A stretch of 46,028 nucleotides of DNA from a virus: positions 1 to 46,028 of IMG/VR virus record IMGVR_UViG_3300041409_000292, one strand, 5' to 3'. Below the pieces are notes generated by a model. It saw nothing but the letters and a program-made list of their open reading frames with translations, had not been told where the DNA came from and did not search any database. Position numbers and translations under genes: made by a program. This document shows positions 21,743 to 28,187 of this stretch, piece by piece (the first letter of the stretch is position 1; each line of letters opens with the position of its first letter).

Positions 21743-23440
21743 TTGGCACGCTCCAACACCGGCAGCGCCTCCAACTACCTGTCCGGCACCAACCCGGCGT
21801 CCGGCGTCCCGCTGACGATGGCCTGCTGGTTCAACCCGGTCAACGTCACCGCCTACATGAATTTGATGTGCCTGAACCGGAGCGGTTCGGGCGACCACTA
21901 CTTCGTCATGGCCGCGGACGGCGCGACGGCCGGCGACCCGATCTTCATCGAGGAGGCGAACAACTCCACTTTCCAGGGGGCCAGCACTTCGGCGGGGTTC
22001 ACGGCGAACGTGTGGCACCACGCCTGCGGGGTGTTCTCCGCGGACAACGCGCGGGCCGTGTACCTCAACGGCGGGTCGAAGGGGACGGGGGCCGGCAACG
22101 TCTCGCCGGCCCCCTCCTCGATAAACCAGATCGTCCTGAATCAGTACCGGGGCGGCGGCGATCCGACTGGTTCCGGCGTGCTGAACGGGTCGATGGCGGA
22201 AGCGGCCGTCTGGAATGCGGCCCTGACCGACGACGAGGTGTTGGCACTCAGCAGGGGGTACAGTCCGCGACTCGTCCGGCCGGCTTCTTTAGTGGCTTAC
22301 TGGCCCCTGGTCGGCCGCTACAGCCCGGAAATCGACTTGAGGGGCGGGTTCCCGCTCACGATCGCCGGGACGATGGCGACGGCCGACCACTGCCGGGTTT
22401 TCGGTCAGCGGGGGAGGCGGGCGGCGTCCGTGTCGCCGGCCGGTGGGGGCGGTTCGGCGACGGGCGCGCTGGCGGCCACACTCGGCGCGGTCACCCTGTC
22501 CGCGGCCGGCACCTCCCCCGCGGCGGGGACGCTCGGGGCCACCCTCGGCGCGGTGACGGCGAGCGCGGCCGGCGCGTCCGCGATCGCCGGAACGCTCGCC
22601 GCGACCCTCGGGGCCGTCGCCCTGACTTCGGCGGCCGTGTCGTCCGTGGCGGGGACGCTGGCGGCGACGCTGGGGACTGTCGCCCTGTCGGCGACCGCGG
22701 CGTCCCCGGTCGCGGGGTCGCTGGCGGTAACGCTCGGGGCGGTCTCGCTGGCCTCCGCGGGCGTGTCTCCCGCGGTCGGCGCGGCGGCCGTAACGCTCGA
22801 AGCGGCCACCCTCGCCGCAGCCGGCGTATCCCCCGCGGCCGGGACCGCGGCCGTGACACTCGGGGCGGTGGCGCTATCCGGTGCCGCGGCGTCCCCCGTC
22901 GTCGGGTCGCTGGCCGCCACGCTGGGGGCCGCCGCGCTCTCCGCGTCCGGCGTCGCGCCCGTGGTCGGCGCGCTGGGGGTCGCGCTCGCCCCCGCCACGC
23001 TGGTCGCGACGAGCGGGAACGCGGCCACCGGCGACCTGTCCGCGGCGCTCGACGCCGCCACGCTCACCGCGGCGGGCGTCGCACCGGTTGCGGGGTCGCT
23101 CGACGTCGCGCTCGAACGGCTGAAGTCCGTGGCGGCCGGCGTGTCGGTCGTCGTCGGGTCGCTGACGGCCGACCTGGACGCTGCCACACTCGCCGCGGCA
23201 GCCGTCTCGACAATCGGCGGGTCGGCGGGCGCGACGCTCGGCGGCGCGACCCTCGCCGCGGCCGGGACCGCCGCCGTCGCCGGGTCGCTGGCCGCGGCGC
23301 TCGGGGCGGTGACGCTCCTCGCGGCGGGCGGCGATCCGTCAACCACCGCGCCGCCCCGCGCGAACCTCGCGTCGGTGGCGTCGGGGCGGACCGGCTTGTC
23401 CGCGGCGGTTTCGGCGGGCGAGAACCTCGTGAGCGTGTGA
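21743..23440 (+). CDS. Lectin-domain fibre protein with fourteen 21-residue repeats
   Basis: A 565-residue protein. TTG 21743 is chosen because AGGAG lies 7 bases upstream and the frame before it overlaps the previous gene. Residues about 5-215 form a LamG/concanavalin-like lectin domain (NVWHHACGVF, then NGSMAEAAVWNAALTDDEV), which in phages binds sugars. Residues about 240-535 are 14 tandem 21-residue repeats with the core ATLGAVTLSAAG, probably a beta-solenoid shaft. The short Pro/Gly/Ser tail is not repeated. It is a likely receptor-binding or head-fibre protein. Confidence 0.75.
   Translation: MARSNTGSASNYLSGTNPASGVPLTMACWFNPVNVTAYMNLMCLNRSGSGDHYFVMAADGATAGDPIFIEEANNSTFQGASTSAGFTANVWHHACGVFSADNARAVYLNGGSKGTGAGNVSPAPSSINQIVLNQYRGGGDPTGSGVLNGSMAEAAVWNAALTDDEVLALSRGYSPRLVRPASLVAYWPLVGRYSPEIDLRGGFPLTIAGTMATADHCRVFGQRGRRAASVSPAGGGGSATGALAATLGAVTLSAAGTSPAAGTLGATLGAVTASAAGASAIAGTLAATLGAVALTSAAVSSVAGTLAATLGTVALSATAASPVAGSLAVTLGAVSLASAGVSPAVGAAAVTLEAATLAAAGVSPAAGTAAVTLGAVALSGAAASPVVGSLAATLGAAALSASGVAPVVGALGVALAPATLVATSGNAATGDLSAALDAATLTAAGVAPVAGSLDVALERLKSVAAGVSVVVGSLTADLDAATLAAAAVSTIGGSAGATLGGATLAAAGTAAVAGSLAAALGAVTLLAAGGDPSTTAPPRANLASVASGRTGLSAAVSAGENLVSV
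22463..23344 (+). repeat. Fourteen tandem 63-bp coding repeats
   Basis: Each unit codes for 21 residues starting with Gly, with a core like TLGAVTLSAAG. Units are diverged at the DNA level (ATLGAV, VTLEAA, VALAPA) but keep the same length, with no frame change. This indicates old duplication held by structural selection rather than recent slippage. Confidence 0.85.
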
Positions 23441-23447
23441 GGCCGCC

Positions 23448-23789
23448 GTGGCAGACCCGACACCGCAGACTTTCCGGCTGGCCGTCGCGCAGGCGAAAAC
23501 GCTCGTCTTCGCCGAGGCCGCGACGCCGACCGCGTCGGTCGCGAGCTGGGCCGTCCGGTTCCGGATGCGGTCGCGCGGCGGCGTGCTCGTGATCGAGAAG
23601 ACGCTCGGGGCCGGGATCACCTGCACCGACGGCACCGCCGGCGTGTGGGAAGTGGCGGTTGCCGAGACGGACACCGACGACCTGGCGGAAGGCATTTACG
23701 ACTGGTCGTTCTGGCGGACCGACGACGGGAGCGAGAACCCGAAAGCATACGGCACCTGCGAGGTGTACGCGACCGCCGAGACCGGGTGA
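23448..23789 (+). CDS. BppU-like beta-sandwich tail protein
   Basis: A 113-residue protein from a GTG at 23448. Its strands (TLVFAEAATPTASVASWAVR, then LVIEKTLGAGITCTD, then DLAEGIYDWSFWRTDDGSE) match the N-terminal domain of upper-baseplate proteins and related phage Ig-like modules. Such domains link receptor-binding proteins to the particle. It lies between two lectin-domain genes. Confidence 0.6.
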   Translation: MADPTPQTFRLAVAQAKTLVFAEAATPTASVASWAVRFRMRSRGGVLVIEKTLGAGITCTDGTAGVWEVAVAETDTDDLAEGIYDWSFWRTDDGSENPKAYGTCEVYATAETG

Positions 23790-23814
23790 GGCCGGCGAGA
23801 ACAGGGGAGTGACC

Positions 23815-24126
23815 GTGATACCCGATGCGGCCGAATACGAGACCGTCGCCGCGAGCGCCAGCGCGCAAGTGCTCGGCGGCGACACGACCGCGAAGGCCGG
23901 CGACTACCTCGCCGGCGTGCTGATCGTCCCCGCGACGACGAGTCCGGGCGCGGTGTCGGTCGCCGACGGCGGCGGGTCCGCGGTCACGATCTTCACCGGC
24001 GGCGCGAGCAGCGTGAGTAACCTCGTGCCGTTCTTCGTGCCGCTCGGGGTTCGCTCGAACGCGGGCGCGTGGAAGCTGACGACCGGGGTGAACGTGTCCG
24101 CGATCGCGGTGGGGGACTTCTCGTGA
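23815..24126 (+). CDS. Conserved small phage structural protein
   Basis: A 103-residue protein. GTG 23815 is favoured over GTG 23809 because AGGGGAG lies 5 bases before it. It has the family pattern AGDYLAGVLIVPATTSPGAV, then TIFTGGASS and LVPFFVPLG, common in siphophage structural regions. It is predicted to be a single beta-sandwich. The 4-base overlap with the next gene suggests coupled synthesis. Confidence 0.65.
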   Translation: MIPDAAEYETVAASASAQVLGGDTTAKAGDYLAGVLIVPATTSPGAVSVADGGGSAVTIFTGGASSVSNLVPFFVPLGVRSNAGAWKLTTGVNVSAIAVGDFS

Positions 24127-24899
24127 CGCGGCCGCGGCGGGGATCGCTGGCGACGAACGTGGCGGCGCTCATGGGCGGCGGGGCGGTCCCCGCGTCCCTG
24201 ACGTCGCTCGCCCTGCGATACCTCGCCGCCCCCGCGTACCTGTTCCAGGAGACCACCGGGGCTAGTGCCACGACCCCCGCCGCCGCGGACGGAGACCCGG
24301 TCGGGACGTGGAGAGACCTCGGCGGAAACGCCCGCTACCTGACGGCGGCGACGGACGCGACGCGGCCCACGCTACGACTGGTGTCCGGCGTCTGGGAGGT
24401 CCAGTTCGACGGTGTGGACGACGCCCTGTTGAACGCCGCGTACACCCTCCCGCTCGGCTCGCCGTGGTCGATGGCGGTGGCGTACCGGGTGGCCGCGAGC
24501 GCGCACGGGTCGTTCGTGCACCACGGGTCGGCGGCGGCCGGGTACGGGATCGGGTGCGGGGCGGTCGATCAATCCGGGAACGGGACGAATCTGATCGGGT
24601 ACAACGCGGCCGTGGGCTGGGACGTGGACGGCGTACACAACGGGACGGGGGCCGTGCTGGTCCGCCGGGCGTCCGCGACTACTCGCACCTGGGACCACAA
24701 CGGCACCACGTCCACCACCGGGGCGGCGGGGATCAACGCGGGCGGGACCGGGTTCTACGTCGGGCGTATCCCCCCCGCGTCGGGCGTGTTCCTGGCCGGC
24801 GGCATTCGCGAACTGTTGGTCGGCGAGGCGGCGTGGTCGGACGCGGAGAAGGTCGCGCTGTCGGCGTACTTCGCCGCGGCCTACGGGGTGACACTGTAA
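24123..24899 (+). CDS. Lectin-domain (LamG-like) fibre protein
   Basis: A 258-residue protein from the GTG at 24123. From about residue 40 it reads as a concanavalin-like jelly roll: WEVQFDGVDDALLNAAYTL, SPWSMAVAYRV, an internal Gly-rich portion and the closing GGIRELLVGEAAWSDAEK. It is the second lectin-type protein in this cluster and is probably involved in surface sugar binding. The next start codon overlaps its stop by 1 base (TAATG). Confidence 0.7.
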   Translation: MTRPRRGSLATNVAALMGGGAVPASLTSLALRYLAAPAYLFQETTGASATTPAAADGDPVGTWRDLGGNARYLTAATDATRPTLRLVSGVWEVQFDGVDDALLNAAYTLPLGSPWSMAVAYRVAASAHGSFVHHGSAAAGYGIGCGAVDQSGNGTNLIGYNAAVGWDVDGVHNGTGAVLVRRASATTRTWDHNGTTSTTGAAGINAGGTGFYVGRIPPASGVFLAGGIRELLVGEAAWSDAEKVALSAYFAAAYGVTL

Positions 24900-25327
24900 T
24901 GCCGACCCTCAACCCGCACCGCCTCGTCGTCGTCTGCCCGCTCGCCCGCCTCGCCGCGCTCGGGGCGTGGTGGGCCGCGAACATCGACCCGGCGGACGAC
25001 TGCGCGAACTGGCCCGCCCTCAACCCGTCCGGCAGCGACGCCGACGCCGCGACGCACCGCTGGTGCTCGACCGCCCTGACGAACGCGCAGTGGCGGGCCG
25101 TCGTGGTGCGGGTGTGCCAGATCGCGGGCGTCAGTCCGCCGAGCGTGGCGACGTGGAACGGGTGGACGCGGGCGCAGCAGCGGGCGTGGCTCAACACGAC
25201 CCGCGAGGGCCTGTTCGCCGCGACCGGGATTTGGCTGGCGCACAGTGACGGCGACGGCGAGTGGGACGACCCGGAGGGCGCGCTGACCCGGCTGGCGGTC
25301 CGGCGGCGGCAATCAATCGGCGGGTGA
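24899..25327 (+). CDS. Hypothetical protein
   Basis: A 142-residue protein with ATG 24899 sharing a base with the preceding stop. It is rich in Ala, Trp and Arg and mostly helical (LARLAALGAWWAANIDPADD, then AQWRAVVVRVCQIAG). It lies just before the head-tail adaptor gene. It is not recognised; it may be a tail-fibre chaperone or a structural accessory. Confidence 0.65.
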   Translation: MPTLNPHRLVVVCPLARLAALGAWWAANIDPADDCANWPALNPSGSDADAATHRWCSTALTNAQWRAVVVRVCQIAGVSPPSVATWNGWTRAQQRAWLNTTREGLFAATGIWLAHSDGDGEWDDPEGALTRLAVRRRQSIGG

Positions 25328-25330
25328 GGA

Positions 25331-25693
25331 ATGGCCGGCGCGATCCGAAAAGAGCCGATCGGAAAACTCCGGCACCGCTGCCGGATCGAGGCGCTGTCGG
25401 CCAGCCCGACGCGGGACGCGTTCGGCGCGGTCGTGCAGGTGTGGAGCGCCGAAGCGGTGGCGTGGTGCCGCGTCGAGCCCCAGACGGTGGTGAGCGGCGA
25501 GGAGACTCGCGGCTCCCACCAGCAGGCCGACTGCACGCACAAGGTGACGATGCGATACCGGGACGGCTTGACGCCCAAGAAGCGGCTGGTGTGGCTGCGG
25601 GGCGGCCGGGAGTTCGTGCTGAACGTCGTGTTCGCGCCGCCGATGGAGGGCGTCGAGAACTGGCTCGAAGTGTGGTGCAAGACGGAGCAGTGA
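25331..25693 (+). CDS. Head-tail adaptor / head closure protein
   Basis: A 120-residue protein from ATG 25331 belonging to the Phage_H_T_join type (SPP1 gp16-like). It has an opening RHRCRIEALS strand, then DAFGAVVQVWS, a central VEPQTVVSGEE and a final VFAPPMEGVENWLEVWCKTE. These are the beta-barrel elements of stopper proteins that seal the portal channel. It starts the tail-joining gene group. Confidence 0.82.
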   Translation: MAGAIRKEPIGKLRHRCRIEALSASPTRDAFGAVVQVWSAEAVAWCRVEPQTVVSGEETRGSHQQADCTHKVTMRYRDGLTPKKRLVWLRGGREFVLNVVFAPPMEGVENWLEVWCKTEQ

Positions 25694-25694
25694 C

Positions 25695-25916
25695 GTGGCG
25701 AGCGCCGACGACATCACGGTGAACATCGACCGCGAAGTGCGGACCAAGAGCACGTTCGTCGTGACCGTCCGGGCGACCCGCGTCCGGATGCTGCGATTCC
25801 GTTTGCGGGCGTTTTCGGCCGGCGTGTGGCTCGCGGCGAAGCTGACCGGCCTGAAGCTGTTCCGCGTCGAGTGCGACTTGCTCGACGCGGAATACCACCT
25901 GTCGCGGGGCGAGTAA
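25695..25916 (+). CDS. Small basic protein in the connector region
   Basis: A 73-residue protein from a GTG at 25695, 1 base after the adaptor stop. The N-terminus is strand-like (DDITVNIDREVRTKSTFVVT) and an Arg-rich helix follows. Its stop shares a base with the next ATG. It is not recognised. It may be a short neck component or an unrelated small gene. Confidence 0.55.
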   Translation: MASADDITVNIDREVRTKSTFVVTVRATRVRMLRFRLRAFSAGVWLAAKLTGLKLFRVECDLLDAEYHLSRGE

Positions 25917-26443
25917 TGGGGATCGGCGTCCGAATGACGCTGAAGACGAGCGCGGTCCAGGCGCTCGCCCGCAAGCTCAACGAGGTGGACCGGAAGGCCG
26001 CGCGGAAGGCCGTCCGCGTCGGCGTCGGCTACGGCACGAAGGCGGTCCTGGACACGGCGAAGTCCCTCGTGCCGCGGGACACCGGCCTGCTGCGGAAGAG
26101 CCTCGGCCGGCTCATCAAGACGTACCGCGCCGGGAAGGTCATGGCCGGGATCGTCGGCCCGCGGAAGAGTTTCGTCGTGACGCTGCCGAACGGGAAGCGG
26201 ATGCGGGCGTCCAAGTACGCCCACCTGGTCGAACTCGGGCGGCGGGAAGTCGTCCCGAAGAAGAAGCGGGTGCTGGCGGACAAGGCCGGCGGCGTGTTCT
26301 ACGGGGAGCGGGTCCGGGCCGTCCCGCCGCGCCCGTTCATGCGGCCGGCGTGGGAGCGGCACCGGGCGAAGATCCCGTGGCTGCTCGTGCGGGCGCTCAA
26401 CGGGGCCCTGCGGGAATTCGCGGCGAACGCCCGCGGGCGGTAG
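25916..26443 (+). CDS. HK97 gp10-like neck/tail protein
   Basis: A 175-residue protein from ATG 25916. The pattern LARKLNEVDRKAARKAVRVG, then AKSLVPRDTGLLRKSLG, and near the end the PRPFMRPAWERH motif identifies the HK97 gp10 family, small proteins acting at the head-tail joint. The middle KYAHLVELGRREVVPKKKR is the usual variable loop. It lies in the expected order between adaptor and terminator. Confidence 0.88.
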   Translation: MGIGVRMTLKTSAVQALARKLNEVDRKAARKAVRVGVGYGTKAVLDTAKSLVPRDTGLLRKSLGRLIKTYRAGKVMAGIVGPRKSFVVTLPNGKRMRASKYAHLVELGRREVVPKKKRVLADKAGGVFYGERVRAVPPRPFMRPAWERHRAKIPWLLVRALNGALREFAANARGR

Positions 26444-26467
26444 GCGCGGGCCGGGAGTGGGGGACTC

Positions 26468-26920
26468 GTGGACACGATCATCGAGGACGAACTGCGGGTG
26501 TGGTTGGAGGCGCTCGCCGCGACGACGGCGGCCGGCGCGAAAGCCTACCCGTGGGGCGAAGTCCCGCAGGACCCCGCCTACCCGCACCTGACGTACCACC
26601 GCGTCGCGGGGTCGCGGATGCGGACACTCCGGGGGCCGAACGGGGTCAGTTACCCGCGCGTCCAGTTGGACGTGTGGGCGCGGTCTTACGGCGCCGCGAA
26701 GAACCTCGCGGCGGCGGTCCGGGTGGCCCTGGAAGCGTGGGTCGGGGCCGAACAGGCCGCGGGCCGCACGCCGCGGTTCGTCGCGACGACGGGGCGGATC
26801 CTGCAGGCGGTGATTGTCCACGACGAGAGCGACGCGGCCGAGGAACCGGGCCACGGCGACGAGGTGAGCGAGTTCCGCGTCACCCTCGACACAACCATCT
26901 GGTTCCGGGAGACATCGTAA
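26468..26920 (+). CDS. Tail terminator/completion protein (gp17/DUF3168-like)
   Basis: A 150-residue protein from a GTG at 26468. It has an N-terminal helix (IIEDELRVWLEALAA), the YPHLTYHRVAG strand and YPRVQLDVWARSYGAAKNLA, all of which fit the tail terminator fold (a sheet flanked by helices) that caps the tail tube at the head end. The stop shares a base with the next ATG. Confidence 0.82.
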   Translation: MDTIIEDELRVWLEALAATTAAGAKAYPWGEVPQDPAYPHLTYHRVAGSRMRTLRGPNGVSYPRVQLDVWARSYGAAKNLAAAVRVALEAWVGAEQAAGRTPRFVATTGRILQAVIVHDESDAAEEPGHGDEVSEFRVTLDTTIWFRETS

Positions 26921-27399
26921 TGGCAGACTCCGCAGGCGCTCACAGCTACGGCGCGGCGCTCTACTACGGCTCGTACATCGCGACCAACCCGACGACCGCG
27001 CCGCCCGGCGGGTTCGGCGCGTTCACGGAGATCGGCGAGGTGATCTCCATGAACGGGGCGCCCATGACCCGCCCGGCGACCAAGCTCACGCACCTCAAAA
27101 GTGACAACCGGGCGCACGAGAAGATTCCCGGTCTGCTCGACGGCGGGCAGTTGACGGTGCAACTGAACCTGACGAAAGCCCGGATGGCGCAGTTGCACGC
27201 GACGCTCTTTAACGAGACGGTGAACAGCGGCAACGACCACAACCGGTTCAAGTTCGTCGTCCACGTCGAGGGCATGGGGGCGCTGTGCGTCAAGGGCTTC
27301 CTCGGCCAGTTCCCGGTGACGATCCCCGAAGACGACCGCGTGACGATCGACCTGACGATCGAGATCAGCGGCAAGCCGGCGTGGGTGAGCTACCCGTAA
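26920..27399 (+). CDS. Major tail (tube) protein
   Basis: A 159-residue protein from ATG 26920. It has GAFTEIGEVISMNGAPMTRP, the loop with HLKSDNRAHEKIPGLLDGG, and a final VTIPEDDRVTIDLTIEISG. These match siphophage tail tube proteins, in which one beta-sandwich polymerises to form the tube. The position between terminator and chaperones is standard. Confidence 0.88.
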   Translation: MADSAGAHSYGAALYYGSYIATNPTTAPPGGFGAFTEIGEVISMNGAPMTRPATKLTHLKSDNRAHEKIPGLLDGGQLTVQLNLTKARMAQLHATLFNETVNSGNDHNRFKFVVHVEGMGALCVKGFLGQFPVTIPEDDRVTIDLTIEISGKPAWVSYP

Positions 27400-27486
27400 C
27401 GCCGCGGGGCGGGCGATTCGCGAAGTGCGACCGCCCCTCCCCCGGCCTACCTTCCTTGCTTCCATCCTTCCTCCTTTTGGTGACTC

Positions 27487-27870
27487 GTGAAAGACCTGGA
27501 TTTCGGCGCGATCAAGGCCGCGGACAAACTCCGCACCGAGCCCGTGGACGCCCCCGAGTGGGGCGGGCGGGTGTACGTCCGGACGATCACCGCGGCCGAG
27601 TACGCGGCGTACATGGCGGGCGCGGCGAACGCGGACGGCAAGGTCGATCACGCCGCGTGGCAGAACGGCCTGGTCGCGGTCGCGTGCTGCGACGCCGCCG
27701 GCGCGGCGATCTTCCCCGACGCCGCGGCCGTCGGCGGGCTGAACGAATCCGCCCCGGTGCGGCGGATCTTCGCCGCCGCGCAGAAGCTCAACAAGCTCGG
27801 CCGGCACGACGCCGACGCCGAAAAAAAAGACTCCGCCGGGACCACACCCGCCGGTTCGCCTACCGCCTAG
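27487..27870 (+). CDS. Tail assembly chaperone (G-like)
   Basis: A 127-residue protein from a GTG at 27487. It has RTEPVDAPEWGGRVYVRTIT, then a helical core and FAAAQKLNKLG. It corresponds to the short product of the tail chaperone pair that coats the tape measure protein. Near its end lies a run of eight A (27821-27828) reading GAA AAA AAA G, a slippery site. The zero-frame product continues another 13 codons to a stop. Confidence 0.82.
   Translation: MKDLDFGAIKAADKLRTEPVDAPEWGGRVYVRTITAAEYAAYMAGAANADGKVDHAAWQNGLVAVACCDAAGAAIFPDAAAVGGLNESAPVRRIFAAAQKLNKLGRHDADAEKKDSAGTTPAGSPTA
27822..27828 (+). other. Slippery heptamer A-AAA-AAA for -1 frameshift
   Basis: In the G frame the codons are GAA-AAA-AAA-GAC. 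Slipping back one base leads into the frame open to 28184. This is the standard way siphophages make the G-T fusion, and the A-run is conspicuous in this high-GC genome. No stimulatory structure was assigned. Confidence 0.8.
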
Positions 27871-28184
27871 CGGTCGCGATGGGGCGGCTCGACGTGGGGG
27901 CGATGCTCGGCGAGATGACCGCCGAGGAGTTCGGCGGGTGGCGGGCGTTCGCCGAGTTGGAGCCGTTCGGCTCCTTGCGGGACGACTACCGGGCGGCGCG
28001 GTGCGCGGCCCTGGTCGCGAACAACATCCCGCTGCGGGGCAAGGGCGCGCGGGCGCTCAAGCCCGAAGACGTGTTCGTGACGCTCTCGGAGAGCCGCCGG
28101 CAGTCGCGGGAAGAGATTGCGGCGCACGCGAAATGGTTAGTCGCGGCGATGGGCGGGGAGATCGTCGAGGCCGGTAGGGGGTAG
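27828..28184 (+). CDS. Tail assembly chaperone extension (T-like), made by -1 frameshift
   Basis: The frame reached by -1 slippage codes for about 118 residues. It includes LAVAMGRLDVGAMLGEMTAEE, then FGGWRAFAELEPFGSLRDDY, a typical DUF4035/T-type chaperone extension. There is no convincing independent start with a ribosome site; the ATG at 27879 lacks one. The GT fusion would be about 230 residues. The tape measure gene starts 4 bases after the stop. Confidence 0.78.
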   Translation, partial: RLRRDHTRRFAYRLAVAMGRLDVGAMLGEMTAEEFGGWRAFAELEPFGSLRDDYRAARCAALVANNIPLRGKGARALKPEDVFVTLSESRRQSREEIAAHAKWLVAAMGGEIVEAGRG

Positions 28185-28187
28185 GCG

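Noticed and set aside
22463-23344. 63-bp repeats considered as a CRISPR array or a recent tandem duplication
   Set aside because: Units are contiguous, diverged and in frame, with no spacers.
27285-27827. Upstream part of the T-frame as an independent gene
   Set aside because: It overlaps the tail tube and G genes and is Arg-rich; only the part after the A-run resembles a chaperone extension.
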